A stretch of 64,000 nt of DNA from Actinokineospora globicatena (GCF_024171945.1 NZ_JAMTCR010000002.1:2294001-2358000), one strand, 5' to 3'. Shown: positions 8,414 to 20,047, numbered from the stretch's first letter. The notes: generated from the sequence alone by a model not told the origin. Made by a program: numbers and translations.

Positions 8414-11400
8414 CGGGTCGCTCCTGGGGTGGGCAGCTGGTCCAGGGGTCGGTCCTGGTCCGCCAGCGCGGTCAACAACGTCAGGTAGTGCTCGCACCAC
8501 CGGCGCGCGGTGGCCTCGTCGAACGACCCGGCCCGGTAGTCGCAGTCGAACCGGATACCGCCGTCGGTCTCGATGCCGTCGACCCGGAAGTCGACCAGGG
8601 CGTACCGCGCGGGCACCGGCTCGAAGCGGCCGGTCAACCCGGCGAACTCCGGCACCGGTACGGACCGGTCCAGGTTGAACACCGTGCGCAGCGGTGCCGG
8701 GTACTCGCCGCCGGGGTGCACGCGGGCGAACGGCAGGTCTTGGTTCTCGAACGCGGCCAGCACGGACTCCCTGGTCCGCCGCAGGTGCTCGCCGACGGTC
8801 AGGCCGGGGGTGAGGGTGCTGCGGATGGGCAGGAAGTGGGCGCAGTAGCCGACGACCGAGCCGCTGCCGGGGAACCCGCGACCGGCCTGCGGCACCCCGA
8901 CGACGATGTCGTCCTGGCCGGTGACCTGGTGGGTGAGCAACGTGTACCCGGCGAGCAACGCCATGAACAACGTTGCTTTCGCCGCCTTCCCGGCGTCCTT
9001 CAGCGCGGCCACCCGCGCCGATCCCAGCTCCAGGGTGACCCGCTCACCTCGCCGCGAGGTCGACGGCGTTTCCGTCGGGAACACGGTGTCGGGGAAGCCG
9101 TCGGCGAACCTGTCCGCCCAGTAACGCTCTTGCGACACCAGGTCACGGGGGTGCTCGACGAAGTCCCGGTACTGGAGTGGTTCGGGCAGGTCGGCCGGCT
9201 TGCCGTCCCGGGCGGCCGAGTACGCGGCGGCCAGCTCCTCCAGGACGACCGCCATCGACCAGCCGTCGGAGATCACGTGGTGGGTCAGCAGCGCCAAGTG
9301 CTGGGTTCCTGCGTCGACGCGCAGCACCGCGACCCGCAGCAACGGGCCGTTGACCAGGTCGAACGGCTCCGCCAGCGCCCGGTCCCACCACTCCCGCCCG
9401 CCCTGCTCGACCGGCACGTCGACCGACGGCAGCACGACCGCCCCGTCGCGGAACACCGTCCGCAACGCCTCGTGCCGTGACGTCACCACCCGGACCGCCT
9501 CGCGCAGGGCCCCGAGGTCCAGGTCCCCGGTCAGCAGCACGTCTTCCGCGACTGTCCACGATGGACCGCCTGCGGGGAGCGCCAGCACGGCTCCCTGCTC
9601 GTCACCGATCGGCGCGGCCACCGGGGTCGACGACGGCAGGAACCCGCCCACGCGCATCGCCGCAACGGTGTCCTTCACCGCCGTGATCACCGCAACGATG
9701 TCCTCGTCGGTGTGCGCGGTCGACAGGAAGCAGGTGCGGCCCTCCCACAGGTAGACGCCGCGGTTGAGCAGGTGGAAGTGGAAGACCTCGATCTCCAGCG
9801 GCTGGTAGGCGTAGCTGGCGTTGCCCTTCCACGCGAACCGGAACACCGAGGCGAAGCGCAGCACCCGGATCGGCACCGACTCGGCCTGGAAGAACCCGTT
9901 GAGCGTGTCGGCCAGGTGCGCGGCTCGCTCGGTCAGCCGCCGTTGCAGGTCGGGGCCGTGCTCGCGCAGGTGCAGCAGCATGGCGCGGGTGGAGGCCATG
10001 GCGTACGGGTGCATCTCGAAGGTGCTGCCGATGTAGGTCTTCTGGCTGTCGGGGTCCGGCCCCGGCCCGTCGACCCAGTCACCGCCGTCGACCTGGTCGA
10101 GGAACTCGGCCCGGCCCGCAACGATGCTCACCGGCAGACCGCCGCCGACAACCTTGCCGTACGTGGCGATGTCGGCCCGGACCCCGAAGTGCGCCTGCGC
10201 GCCGCCGGGGTGCACCCGGAACCCGGTGATCACCTCGTCGAAGATCAGCGGGATTCCCAACCGGGTGGTCAGCGCGCGCAGGTCGCGCAGGAACACCTCG
10301 GGCTGCAGCGTCGGGTTGCGGCTCTGCACCGGCTCGACCAGCACGCCCGCCAACTCGTCGGCGTGCGCCTCGATGGCCTGCAGCGCGGACGCGGCGCCGT
10401 AGGTGAGCACCAGCGCGTCCGCGGCCGCCCCAGGTGCGATGCCGGGTGCCATCGGGACGGATCGCTCCGGGTCGCCGAGGACGTCCGGCAGGGCGAGGAC
10501 CCGGTCGTCCTGGCCGTGGTACGAGCCGGAGAACATGGCGAACCGGGTCTTGCCGGTCTTGGCCTGCGCGATCCGCAGCGCCCCGCGCACCGCGTCGCTG
10601 CCGGTGACGGCGAAGAACATCCGCTCCATGCCGGTCAGCTCGCGCACCAGCTCCGCGACCTCGTCGGCCAGGTCCGTGATGGGGCCAAGCTGCAACCCCC
10701 GGTCGAGCCGCTCGCGCACCGCCGCCGTCACGAAGTCCGGGTCGTGCCCGCAGAGCAGCACCCCCACACCCATTGCGATGTCCACGTACTCGTTGCCGTC
10801 GATGTCGTGGAACCGAGCACCGTTGCCCCGGTCGGCGATGATCGGGTACGACACCGACCTGGTCTCCGGCCGCACGGACCGCATCCGGGTGTCGGCCCGG
10901 ATCGCCCGGTGGTCGGTGGCCCTGGCCAGCGACCCGGCGGTGCGCTTCTTGTGCGTCGCCAGCAGGTCGGCGAGGTGGTCGCGCTGCTGGTCGGTCAGCT
11001 CGCGGACCGGGGCAGGGGCGGGCTTCGGCGCGCGGGCCGGGGGTGCCTGGGGCTGGGGGCGGGCCCCGGAGAGGATGTCGAGCTGCCGGGACATGATCTC
11101 CAGCTGAGTGGCGAACAGCTTGCCCACGGCGTCCTGGTCACCGGCGTCGACCGGGGCCGGGGCCGGGGCCTGCGGGAGAACGGGCGCGGCCGGGGTCGCG
11201 ATCGGGGTCTGGCCGGGCAGCGGATGCCCCGCGGGCACCACGGCGTCCAGATGGGTGGCGACCGCCTCCACCGTGTCGAGCTCGTCGAACAGGTGCCCGA
11301 CGGTCAACACCACCCCGTACAGGTCGATGATGTCCTGGATCAGCTTGGCGATCAGCAGCGAGTCGGCGCCCAGGTCGACGAACGTGGTGCGCGGCGGCAG

Positions 11401-14142
11401 GTCGGCCAGCTCCAGGCCCGCCGCCAGCCGGTCGCGCAGGTCGTCCAGGATCGCCTGCCGCCGGTCGCTCGACTGGGGCGCGGTGCTCACCCGTGGTCCT
11501 CCCTGGGGCTTCGACTCGGTGAACCAGTGCCGTTCGCGCTGGAACGGGGAGGTGGGGACCGGGATCCGGCGACGCGGGTAGGGCCGGTCGAACTCGGCCC
11601 AGTCGATGTCGACCCCGGCGGCGTGCAGGTCGGCGACGCTCTGCAGCACCTGCTTCCAGTCGTCGCGCCCCTCCCACAGCGACGACAGCCAGCGCACCGG
11701 CGGCCCCTGCCAGCTCTGCCTGCCCAGCAGCTGCAGCACCGGCTGCGGGCCGATCTCCAGCACCACCTGGCAGCTCTCGCCCGCCAGGGTCGTCATCCCG
11801 TCGGCGAAGAGCACCGGCTCACGGGTGTGCCTGCGCCAGTGCTCGGCGTCGATCGACGACACGATCCCGCCGGTCACGTTGGAGATCATCCGCACGACGG
11901 GTTCCCGGTACGCGGCCTTCTCCGCTGCGGCAACCAAATCGGGCAGCACCGGCTCGACAAGGGGAGAGTGCGGGGCGTGCGGGATCTTCAGCGGGCGACC
12001 GTCCAACCCGGACGCCTTCGCCGCGGCCACTGCTTCAGCCACCGCGTCGGACTCGCCCGCGATCAGTGTCTCACGTGGACCATTGACGCCCGCCACGCTG
12101 ACCCTGCCAGCAAATGGTGCGAGGACGGGTTCGACCTCTTCACGCGAAGCCAACACCGCTGCCGTGGCGCCACCGCCGGTCGCGTCCTCGATCAGGCGAG
12201 CCCGGCGGGTGAGCAGAGCCAGAGCGTCCTCGACGTCCAGGAACCCGGCGGCGCAGGCGGCGGCGAACTCGCCGGTGCTGTGCCCCATCACGACGTGCGG
12301 CCGTACGCCCCAGGACTCCCACAGCTGGGTGAGGGCGTACTCCAGCGCGAAGATCGCGGGCTGGGCGTAGGCGGTGCGGTCGATGAGGCCGGTGGTGTCG
12401 GAATAGAGCACCTCCAGCAGCGGCACGTCGTGCGCGCGGAGGATCTCGTCGCAGCGGATCAACGCGTCGCGGAAACCGGGGTGGGTGTCGAACAGGGCCT
12501 TGCCCATGCCCGTGTACTGCGAGCCCTGGCCGGTGAACAGGAAAGCCACGCGGGGCGTCTCATCGACCTGCCCGCTGGCGCTGGGCCTGCCTTCGGTGAA
12601 CCGGGTCAGCGCCTTGGCGGCTTCCTCACCGGTCGACGCGGTGATCGCCAGCCGGTGCGCGAAGGTGGTGCGGCCGGTCGCGGCGGTGTGGAAGTGATCG
12701 CCGATGGTGGTGGAGTCGGCCAGTGCGGCCGCGTGACGTGCCGCCAGCTCCCGCAGGGCCTCCGGGGACCTGGCGGACAACGGGAGGACGTGTCGCGGGC
12801 GATCCGTCGCGTCTGATGTGGACACAGGTGGGGCGGCGGTGAGGACGACGTGGGCGTTGGTGCCGCTGAACCCGAACGAGCTGACGCCTGCCGCCGTCGT
12901 GCCTGCGGGCCAAGGTGTCACCTCAGTCGGGACCGACACCGGCGCCGATTCCCAGGGGATGTGCGAGCTGGGCTGGTGGAAGTTGCGGTTCGGCGGGATC
13001 TCGCCGTGGCCGAGGGTGAGCACCGCCTTGATCAGCCCAGCCGCGCCCGCCGCCGCCTCCAAGTGGCCGATGTTGGTCTTCGCCGCACCCAGCAGCACCG
13101 GCGTGGGGCGGCCCGCGAACACCGCGCTCAACGCCCCGACCTCCACCGGGTCGCCGAGTTGCGTCCCGGTGCCGTGCGTCTCGACGTAGCCGACGGCGGC
13201 GGGCTCGATCTTGGCATCAGCGAGGGCGGCGCGGATCACCTCTTGCTGTGCGGGACCATTGGGTGCCGTGAGGCCGTTCGTGCGGCCGTCCTGGTTGACG
13301 GCGCTGCCCCGGATGACCGCGCGAATCGGGTCACCAGCGGCGATGGCGTCATCGAGCCGCTTCAGCACGACTACCCCGGCACCCTCGCCTCGGCCGTAGC
13401 CGTCGGCGGACGCGTCGAACGTCTTGCACCGGCCGTCGGCCGCCAACGCGTTGCCGTCGGCGAACGCCACGAACGCGTCCGGTGACACCATCAGGCTCAC
13501 GCCGCCCGCCAGTGCGAGATCCGACTCGCCCCGCCGGAGGCTGGCGACCGCCAGGTGCACAGCGACCAACGCCGACGAACATGCTGTGTCCAAGGCCAGG
13601 TTCGGCCCACGCAGACCGAGCAGGTACGACAGCCGTCCACTGGCGACACTCAGCGCGTTGCCGGTGAGGTCGTGCATCTGGACGGGGCTCTCGGTGTTCG
13701 CGCGCATGACCGGCAGGTACTCGGCCTCGGAGATGCCGACGAACACCCCGGTCTTGCTTCCTGTCAACGACCTCGGATCGCGCCCGGAGTCCTCAATGGC
13801 CTCCCAGGCGACTTCGAGGAGCAGCCGCTGCTGTGGGTCGATGTGCCTGGCCTCGCGCGGCGAGATGCCGAAGAAGGCCGGATCGAACCCCGCGATGTCG
13901 GAAAGGAACCCGCCACGCTCGGTTCCGCCATCCCAACGACCGGCGGGCACGGTCGAGATCGCTTCGCCGCCGGAGCGCAGCAACTCCCAGTAGGCCGCCG
14001 GATCCGGTGCCCCGGGGAAGCGGCACCCCAAGCCGACAACCGCGATCGGTGAGTCGGCGGCTTCCAGTTCCTTGACGCGGCCTTGGAGGGTGCGGATGGC
14101 TGACAGCGCCCGGTGTAGCCGCTGCTCGTCAGTGGTCGTCAC
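8410..14142 (-). CDS. PKS/aminotransferase/NRPS hybrid: KS-AT-ACP-AMT-C
   Basis: 1910 residues from a GTG preceded by a strong GGAGGGGG RBS. N-terminal docking helix (1-30); KS ~32-450 with [14 protein letters not shown] and NIGH; AT ~532-820 with GHSTGE and an unusual HAPH in place of the HAFH seen in the three other ATs; ACP with Ser928 (LGADSL); class III PLP aminotransferase ~1040-1460 with Lys1330 ([10 protein letters not shown]); C domain ~1475-1905 with active HHVISDG (1621-1627). Order as in the iturin/mycosubtilin PKS: the AMT should turn the beta-keto thioester into a beta-amine, and the C domain should then form an amide. The first C-domain motif is shortened. No A-PCP partner or thioesterase follows, so the acceptor amine is unknown. 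Confidence 0.93.
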   Translation of the reverse strand: MTTTDEQRLHRALSAIRTLQGRVKELEAADSPIAVVGLGCRFPGAPDPAAYWELLRSGGEAISTVPAGRWDGGTERGGFLSDIAGFDPAFFGISPREARHIDPQQRLLLEVAWEAIEDSGRDPRSLTGSKTGVFVGISEAEYLPVMRANTESPVQMHDLTGNALSVASGRLSYLLGLRGPNLALDTACSSALVAVHLAVASLRRGESDLALAGGVSLMVSPDAFVAFADGNALAADGRCKTFDASADGYGRGEGAGVVVLKRLDDAIAAGDPIRAVIRGSAVNQDGRTNGLTAPNGPAQQEVIRAALADAKIEPAAVGYVETHGTGTQLGDPVEVGALSAVFAGRPTPVLLGAAKTNIGHLEAAAGAAGLIKAVLTLGHGEIPPNRNFHQPSSHIPWESAPVSVPTEVTPWPAGTTAAGVSSFGFSGTNAHVVLTAAPPVSTSDATDRPRHVLPLSARSPEALRELAARHAAALADSTTIGDHFHTAATGRTTFAHRLAITASTGEEAAKALTRFTEGRPSASGQVDETPRVAFLFTGQGSQYTGMGKALFDTHPGFRDALIRCDEILRAHDVPLLEVLYSDTTGLIDRTAYAQPAIFALEYALTQLWESWGVRPHVVMGHSTGEFAAACAAGFLDVEDALALLTRRARLIEDATGGGATAAVLASREEVEPVLAPFAGRVSVAGVNGPRETLIAGESDAVAEAVAAAKASGLDGRPLKIPHAPHSPLVEPVLPDLVAAAEKAAYREPVVRMISNVTGGIVSSIDAEHWRRHTREPVLFADGMTTLAGESCQVVLEIGPQPVLQLLGRQSWQGPPVRWLSSLWEGRDDWKQVLQSVADLHAAGVDIDWAEFDRPYPRRRIPVPTSPFQRERHWFTESKPQGGPRVSTAPQSSDRRQAILDDLRDRLAAGLELADLPPRTTFVDLGADSLLIAKLIQDIIDLYGVVLTVGHLFDELDTVEAVATHLDAVVPAGHPLPGQTPIATPAAPVLPQAPAPAPVDAGDQDAVGKLFATQLEIMSRQLDILSGARPQPQAPPARAPKPAPAPVRELTDQQRDHLADLLATHKKRTAGSLARATDHRAIRADTRMRSVRPETRSVSYPIIADRGNGARFHDIDGNEYVDIAMGVGVLLCGHDPDFVTAAVRERLDRGLQLGPITDLADEVAELVRELTGMERMFFAVTGSDAVRGALRIAQAKTGKTRFAMFSGSYHGQDDRVLALPDVLGDPERSVPMAPGIAPGAAADALVLTYGAASALQAIEAHADELAGVLVEPVQSRNPTLQPEVFLRDLRALTTRLGIPLIFDEVITGFRVHPGGAQAHFGVRADIATYGKVVGGGLPVSIVAGRAEFLDQVDGGDWVDGPGPDPDSQKTYIGSTFEMHPYAMASTRAMLLHLREHGPDLQRRLTERAAHLADTLNGFFQAESVPIRVLRFASVFRFAWKGNASYAYQPLEIEVFHFHLLNRGVYLWEGRTCFLSTAHTDEDIVAVITAVKDTVAAMRVGGFLPSSTPVAAPIGDEQGAVLALPAGGPSWTVAEDVLLTGDLDLGALREAVRVVTSRHEALRTVFRDGAVVLPSVDVPVEQGGREWWDRALAEPFDLVNGPLLRVAVLRVDAGTQHLALLTHHVISDGWSMAVVLEELAAAYSAARDGKPADLPEPLQYRDFVEHPRDLVSQERYWADRFADGFPDTVFPTETPSTSRRGERVTLELGSARVAALKDAGKAAKATLFMALLAGYTLLTHQVTGQDDIVVGVPQAGRGFPGSGSVVGYCAHFLPIRSTLTPGLTVGEHLRRTRESVLAAFENQDLPFARVHPGGEYPAPLRTVFNLDRSVPVPEFAGLTGRFEPVPARYALVDFRVDGIETDGGIRFDCDYRAGSFDEATARRWCEHYLTLLTALADQDRPLDQLPTPGATR

Positions 14143-14204
14143 AGGTCCCCCTCCGAGAAGTCGAGCGAGGTGCGGGTGCTCACAGTTCTCCCTCCGGGAA
14201 GTCG
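14139..14204 (-). repeat. 25-bp direct duplication at a PKS gene junction
   Basis: 14180-14204 (the codons for the last residues DFPEGEL and stop of the upstream PKS) and 14139-14163 match at 22 of 25 bases. The second copy lies in the 37-bp gap and the first bases of the next gene, where its GGAGGGGG serves as the Shine-Dalgarno of the GTG at 14142. The 41-bp offset is not a multiple of three. Confidence 0.65.
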
Positions 14205-17200
14205 CCCAGGAGGGCGTCCAGTTCGGCGCGGGGATCTGCGGTGTCCAGGCCGAGGAGGGTGGTGAGGTGGGTGTGGAGTTGGCCCACGGTCGGGTAGTCG
14301 AAGGCGATGGTGGCCGCCAAGGGCACGTCGAGGTCCCGGTGGAGGCGGTTGCGGAGTTCGACCACCATCAGGGAGTCCATGCCCAGTTCGGTGAAAGCCG
14401 AGCCCGGGTCGACGCGGTAGGCCGGGGGCAGGCCCAGGAGGCGCCTGAGATCCTGGGTCAGGTGCTCCAGGAGTGCCTGGGGATCCTGTGGGCGCGATGA
14501 CCTGGGAGCAGAACCCACAGCGGAGCTGGTGGGCTCCGAGGAGATCACGAGCTGGGCTGTCGGGGCACCGAGCAGACTGACGGCGGCGTCGGTGCCCTCG
14601 CTCGGGGGGATCAGGCCGGTGCTGGGCAGGCGCTCGGTGCGTGCGGCCATGCCGATCTCGGCCCACGGGCCCCAGTTGAGGGACAGGCCGGGCTTGCCCT
14701 CGGCTCGGCGGCGGGCGGCGAGGCCGTCCAGGAAAGCGTTTGCGGCCGCGTAGTTGCCCTGGCCGCCGTCGTCGAGCAGGGCCGCGACCGAGGAGTACGC
14801 GACGAAGAAGTCCAGGTCTCCGGCGAGTTCGTGCAGGTGCCAGCCCGCGTCGACCTTCGGCGCCAGGACAGCGTGGAACCGGTCGGCGCTCTGGTGGGCG
14901 AGGATGCCGTCGTCGAGCACACCCGCCGCGTGGACGACACCCCGGAGCGGCCCGTGCTGAGCCACGATCCGTTCCACAGTAGACCGATCGCTGACGTCGC
15001 CGATGTGCACGTCCACCCGAGCGTCGATCGCGGCGATCTCCGTCTCCTGCTCTGGGCTCGGTGCGCGCCGACTGGTCAAGACCAGGTGCCCGGCCCCACG
15101 CTCAGCTAGCTCCCGTGCTGTCCGCGAACCAAGGGCGCCAAGACCGCCGGTGATCAGGTAGGTCCCGTCTTGTCGTAGCCGCACCGGCCGGTCGAAGGTG
15201 AGCACCACCTTGCCGACGTGCCGGGCCCGCTGCATGAACGTGTACGCGCCCACCGCGTCGGCCCGGGGGAACGGTGTCACCGGTAGCGGCCGGAGAGTGC
15301 CCTCGACGAACCCAGCTGCGATCTCGGCGAACAGGCCAGGTATCAGCGCAGGGTCTCGCTCGCCGTCGTCTCCGAGGTCGAACGGGAAGTACTCGATGTC
15401 GGCCCGGATCTGTTCGGGCGAGCGGATGTCGAGCTTGCCCATCTCGACGAACCGGCCACCCTCGGCAAGGACAGACAGGCCCGCGTCGATGAACTCGCCC
15501 GTCAGGCTGTTGAGCACCACGTCGACCGGCGCCAGCCCCTCGGCGAACGAAGTCGACCGCGAGTCGAGCACCTGCGTGACTCCCAGCGCCCGCACCGCGT
15601 CCCGTTTGGACTCGCTCGCGGTCGCGATCACTTCGGCGCCGAGAGCCAACGCGATCTGCACGGCCGCCTGCCCGACCCCGCCCGACGCGGCGTGGATCAG
15701 CACCCGCTCACCCGCCTTCAGCTTGGCGAGCCTGGTCAGTGCGTACTGCGCGGTGAGGAAGGCGAGCGGCACCGTGGCGCCCTCGATCAGTGAAAGGCCA
15801 GCGGGCAGGGCCGCCACGTAGGAGGCGGCCACGGTGACGTAGTCCGCGAACCCGCCTTCGGCCATGGCGATCACCTTGTCGCCGGGGGAGAAGGCAGTGA
15901 CGTCTGCGCCGACAGCGACAACCGTGCCCGCGCATTCGAAGCCCAATGCCACGTCCCGCGCGCGGTCGATGCCGTATGCCTCCGCGTAGTGCTCGCACAT
16001 CATGCCGAGCGACACCAGCACGTCACGGAAGTTGAGGCCGGATGCGGCGACTTCGATCTCGATCTCCCTGGACCCGGGCTCCCGGCGGGTCATGGGCTCG
16101 GCCCGCAGGTTCTCAGGCGACCCGTACGAGTCCAACACCAACCGCGTGGGTTGACCGGATACATCCACAGTGGCCTTCCGGAGGACCGGCACGTGAACGG
16201 TGCCAGCCCGAACGGCGGTGTGCGGATGGGTCGTGCCGTAGGGGATCGAGTCGAGCGAGTCGACGTCGATGGTGGTCGCCTGGAGTTCGGGGTGTTCGGC
16301 GGTGATGGTGTGGGTGAGCCCCCACAGCGCCGTGTGCGCTGGATCCGGGAGGTCGCCGGGAGCGACTGCCTGCGCGGAGCGGGTGATGACGTACAGCCGT
16401 GGCGGCACGAGTTCCTGGGTCAAACGCTGCACCAACGCCAGCAGTTCGGTCGTCAACCGGTGCGCGTGCGCGGCGGTCTCGGCTGGCGTCGAAGGCTCCG
16501 GACGGTAAACGACAGCGTCGATGCCATCCAGGGAGTCCATGGCCACACTTTTCACCACGAGCAGACGGCCGGGGTCGGACTCCTCGGACTCGACCGGCTC
16601 CCAGTGGATCTCGCGCAGCCACTCAGTCCAGGCCCGGGTCAGCGTAGGCGCTGGGCGGTCCTCGAAGCCCTCCGCCCGTACGACCGCGTTGCCGTCCACG
16701 TCGAGCAGGTCGATGTCCCACCGGTCACCGGCACGCCGCGCGTGCACCCACCGACCACGGAGGTCCGCGTCCGCGCCGACCCACAGCCGCCGCACGGCGA
16801 ACGGCACCCGTGCGCCATCCTCGGTCCGCGCGGCCTCGGTGGCCTGGAACAACGCGTCCAGCAGCCCCGGGTGCACGGGCGCGACCTTCCGCGTACCCGA
16901 CGGCCGGGTCACGGCAGCCAGCACCTCGTCGCCACCGGCGTACACCTCGGTCAACCAGCGGAACCTGGGACCGAGTTCGATACCACCGTCAGCGAGCCGC
17001 TGGTACAGCTCACCCGCGTCGACCTGCTCGGTCAGCCTCGCCCGAATCGCGTCCAGCGCCCCCGCCTCAGGTGCTCCGCCCTGTCCGATGGACCCGACGG
17101 CGTGCACGGGAGCGGCTGCCGCCAGGTCCTCGGGCACGCTGATCAGCTGGAAGTCATCCCCGGTCAGTTCGATTTGGACAGTCTGGGTTCCGCTGTCCGG

Positions 17201-20047
17201 CAGTGCCAGCGGCTCCGGGAACACCACGTCGGTGAGGACCACGTCACCAGGAGCAACAACCTCGGCCGCGCTAGCGACTATGGCCAAGTGCGCCGCGGCG
17301 GGCGAGACGACTCGACCGCCCACCCGGTGCTCGGCGAAGAAGTCCGTCGCGCCGATCTCGGACTGGAACACGGTCGACCGGTGCGCGGGCAACCGCAGCC
17401 GCACGTCCAGCAACGGCCGTACGTTGCCCTTGCTCGGGGCCTTCGGCTCCAGCCAGTGGCGGTCCCGCTGGAACGGGTAGCTGGGGATGGCCACCTTGCG
17501 GTGCCCACCATCCACAGCGGACCAGTCGACCGGCACGCCACGCAGGTGCAGCGCGGCAGCCGTGGTCAACGGTTCTGCCCAGTGGCGGTCCTGTCGCAGA
17601 CTCGGCAGCCAGGTCGCCTCCGGGGCACTGATCTGCGCCGATGCCAGGAGTACCGGCTTCGGGCCAACCTCTACGAACACCCGTGCCCCAGCAGCGTGCG
17701 CGGCCTTGACCCCGTCGGCGAAGCGGACCGGCTCCAGCGCGTGCCGCACCCAGTACTCCGGGTCAGCCAGATCCTCGACGACCTCGCCCGTCAGGTCCGA
17801 CACCACGCTGATCTGCGGCGAGGCGAACGTGATCCGGCGGGCAGCCTCGCGAAGCCCATCCGCGACCTGGGCCATCAGAGGTGAGTGGAACGCGTGCGAC
17901 ACCGGGAGGTACTTTCCCTGCACGCCCAGTTCTGCCAGGGCGGTTGCCACCTGGTCGCGGTCGCCGGAGAGCACGACCTCGCCAGGCGCGTTCACCGCCG
18001 CTACCGAGACCAGCGGGAACTTGGCGACCACGTCCGCGACCTCGGCCCGGACCGCGACCATCACCCCTGTGGGCTGCTCCTGCATCAACCTGGCCCGTTC
18101 AACGGCGAACGCCATGCCGTCCGCCACGCTGAAGACACCGGCGACGCACGCCGCCACGATGCCGCCCACGCTGTGCCCCAGCACGATGTCCGGCCGCACG
18201 CCCCACGACTGCCACATCCGGGCCAAGGCGTACTCGACGGCGAACAACACGGGCTGAGTGTTGGCGGTGCGGTCCAGGTCGCCGCCCTCGTAGAGCAGCG
18301 GGACAAGTTGGTCGTGAACCTCCGCGCACTCCAGGATCGCTTGTCGGAACGCCGGTTCGCTGTCGAACAGCTCCCGCCCCATGCCCGGGTACTGCGATCC
18401 CTGCCCGGAGAACAAGAACGCGACCTTGGGCGGCGCCTGGTGGGTCGGCACGTGGCCGGTCGGCGCGTCCGCTCGCAGTCGCTCCGCCAGCTCGGCGCTC
18501 GTGGCCCCGACAACGGCCATCCGGTGCTCGTGGTGGTCGCGGCCGGTGTTGGCGGTGAAGCAGACGTCGGCGACCGGCGGATCCGTGGCCAGGAACCCGG
18601 CCATCCGCGCCGCCGCGTCCGCGAGTGCCCCTTCGGTTCGCCCGGATAGCGTCAACACCCGGAGCCGGTCGACACCGTCCACTGTGGGTTGAGCAGGAGC
18701 CTCGGCCAAGACGATGTGGGAGTTGGTGCCGCTCATCCCGAACGAACTGACCCCGGCGACCCGGTGCTCGGTCCACGGTCGGAGCGCCGTCGGCACTTCG
18801 AACGGCAGCCGCGTCCAGTCGACGTGCGGGGAGGGGGTGGTGAAGTGCACATTCGGCGGAATCATGCCGTGCCGCAACGCCAACACGGTCTTGATCACGC
18901 CCGCGATCCCCGCGGCGCCCTCGGTGTGGCCGATGTTGCTCTTCACCGCGCCGAGGACAACAGCGTGCTCGCTCTTGCCGAACACCGTACCCAGCGCGCT
19001 GACCTCGATCGGATCACCCAGCGCCGTTCCCGTGCCGTGCGCCTCCACATAGCCGACCGCGCCCGCCTCCACCTCGGCGTTGCGCAACGCGTCCCGGATC
19101 AGCGACACCTGGGCGCCCTCGTTCGGCACGGTGAACCCGCTGGCCGGGCCGTCGTGGTTCACCGCGGAGCCGCGGATCACCGCCAGCACGGTGTCACCGT
19201 CCCGCTCGGCGTCCGAGAGTCGCTTGAGGACGATCATCCCGCAGCCCTCGCTGCGGCCGAAACCATCAGCGGAGGCGTCGAACGTCTTGCACCTGCCGTC
19301 TGGGGCGAGCGCGCGAGTCCTGGCCAGCGACAACGATGTCGTTGGCGTCAGCCGCAGGTGCACACCGCCTGCCAGCGCGTGGTCACACTCGCCGAGCCGC
19401 AACGCGCTCACCGCTTGGTGGATGGCCACCAGGGAACTCGAACACCCCGTGTCGACGGCGATGTTCGGCCCCTGGAAGCCGAACACGTGCGAGATCCGGC
19501 CGGACGCGAAGCAGAACCCGGTGCCGGTGGCGTCGTAATGCTCCAGCTCGCCCGCGTCCTCAACCAGCCGCGCGTAGTCGTTCTCCGCGATGCCCACGAA
19601 CACGCCGGTGCGAGTGCGACGCAGCGACCGGGGCGGGATACCCGCGTCCTCCAAGGCCTCCCACGAGACCTCCAGCAGCAGTCGGTGCTGAGGGTCGAGC
19701 CGGGCGGCTTCCCTGGGGGAGATGCCGAAGAACAGCGGGTCGAACTTGTCGACGTCCGCGACGAACCCGCCGCTGCGGGCGTACAGGGTGCCGGGGGTTT
19801 CCGGGTCGGGGTCGTAGAGGGCGTCGGCGTCCCACCGGTCCGGCGGCACCTCGGTGATCGCGTCCACCCCGTCGCGCAGCAGGTCCCAGAACTCGGCCAC
19901 CGACCCAGCGCCCGGGAACCGGCACGCCATGCCCACCACCGCGATCGGTTCGCGGGCACGGGCGAGCCTGCCCTCGAGCCGGTCGATCACGCGCACCGAT
20001 TGGCGCAGCGCGGTGACCAGCTCGTCGGTCGACCCGGGTCCGGACAT
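14180..20047 (-). CDS. type I PKS module, fully reducing: KS-AT-DH-ER-KR-ACP
   Basis: 1955 residues. Coiled-coil docking segment ~8-30; KS ~34-455 with TGCSSSLV, AHGTGT and NIGH; AT ~540-830 with GHSVGG and HAFH, hence malonyl-type; DH ~875-1130 with an intact HxxxGxxxxP (His907) and Asp1064 in HPGLLDALF; ER ~1300-1610 with the NADPH loop HAASGGVGQAA near 1450; KR ~1625-1800 with TGGLGALG and an LDD motif (B-type); ACP with Ser ~1892 (GMDSL). All three reductive domains look active, so this module should add a saturated two-carbon unit. It starts 13 bp after the preceding PKS and ends 37 bp before the AMT-containing one. Confidence 0.94.
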   Translation of the reverse strand: MSGPGSTDELVTALRQSVRVIDRLEGRLARAREPIAVVGMACRFPGAGSVAEFWDLLRDGVDAITEVPPDRWDADALYDPDPETPGTLYARSGGFVADVDKFDPLFFGISPREAARLDPQHRLLLEVSWEALEDAGIPPRSLRRTRTGVFVGIAENDYARLVEDAGELEHYDATGTGFCFASGRISHVFGFQGPNIAVDTGCSSSLVAIHQAVSALRLGECDHALAGGVHLRLTPTTSLSLARTRALAPDGRCKTFDASADGFGRSEGCGMIVLKRLSDAERDGDTVLAVIRGSAVNHDGPASGFTVPNEGAQVSLIRDALRNAEVEAGAVGYVEAHGTGTALGDPIEVSALGTVFGKSEHAVVLGAVKSNIGHTEGAAGIAGVIKTVLALRHGMIPPNVHFTTPSPHVDWTRLPFEVPTALRPWTEHRVAGVSSFGMSGTNSHIVLAEAPAQPTVDGVDRLRVLTLSGRTEGALADAAARMAGFLATDPPVADVCFTANTGRDHHEHRMAVVGATSAELAERLRADAPTGHVPTHQAPPKVAFLFSGQGSQYPGMGRELFDSEPAFRQAILECAEVHDQLVPLLYEGGDLDRTANTQPVLFAVEYALARMWQSWGVRPDIVLGHSVGGIVAACVAGVFSVADGMAFAVERARLMQEQPTGVMVAVRAEVADVVAKFPLVSVAAVNAPGEVVLSGDRDQVATALAELGVQGKYLPVSHAFHSPLMAQVADGLREAARRITFASPQISVVSDLTGEVVEDLADPEYWVRHALEPVRFADGVKAAHAAGARVFVEVGPKPVLLASAQISAPEATWLPSLRQDRHWAEPLTTAAALHLRGVPVDWSAVDGGHRKVAIPSYPFQRDRHWLEPKAPSKGNVRPLLDVRLRLPAHRSTVFQSEIGATDFFAEHRVGGRVVSPAAAHLAIVASAAEVVAPGDVVLTDVVFPEPLALPDSGTQTVQIELTGDDFQLISVPEDLAAAAPVHAVGSIGQGGAPEAGALDAIRARLTEQVDAGELYQRLADGGIELGPRFRWLTEVYAGGDEVLAAVTRPSGTRKVAPVHPGLLDALFQATEAARTEDGARVPFAVRRLWVGADADLRGRWVHARRAGDRWDIDLLDVDGNAVVRAEGFEDRPAPTLTRAWTEWLREIHWEPVESEESDPGRLLVVKSVAMDSLDGIDAVVYRPEPSTPAETAAHAHRLTTELLALVQRLTQELVPPRLYVITRSAQAVAPGDLPDPAHTALWGLTHTITAEHPELQATTIDVDSLDSIPYGTTHPHTAVRAGTVHVPVLRKATVDVSGQPTRLVLDSYGSPENLRAEPMTRREPGSREIEIEVAASGLNFRDVLVSLGMMCEHYAEAYGIDRARDVALGFECAGTVVAVGADVTAFSPGDKVIAMAEGGFADYVTVAASYVAALPAGLSLIEGATVPLAFLTAQYALTRLAKLKAGERVLIHAASGGVGQAAVQIALALGAEVIATASESKRDAVRALGVTQVLDSRSTSFAEGLAPVDVVLNSLTGEFIDAGLSVLAEGGRFVEMGKLDIRSPEQIRADIEYFPFDLGDDGERDPALIPGLFAEIAAGFVEGTLRPLPVTPFPRADAVGAYTFMQRARHVGKVVLTFDRPVRLRQDGTYLITGGLGALGSRTARELAERGAGHLVLTSRRAPSPEQETEIAAIDARVDVHIGDVSDRSTVERIVAQHGPLRGVVHAAGVLDDGILAHQSADRFHAVLAPKVDAGWHLHELAGDLDFFVAYSSVAALLDDGGQGNYAAANAFLDGLAARRRAEGKPGLSLNWGPWAEIGMAARTERLPSTGLIPPSEGTDAAVSLLGAPTAQLVISSEPTSSAVGSAPRSSRPQDPQALLEHLTQDLRRLLGLPPAYRVDPGSAFTELGMDSLMVVELRNRLHRDLDVPLAATIAFDYPTVGQLHTHLTTLLGLDTADPRAELDALLGDFPEGEL

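Noticed and set aside
4895..8488. A nearly 1200-codon open frame on the plus strand opposite the carbamoyltransferase, amidinotransferase and oxygenase
   Set aside because: The translation is Arg/Gln/His/Val-rich without domains. It mirrors the codon bias of the real minus-strand genes, as do similar frames at 9712-12816 and 27311-31285.
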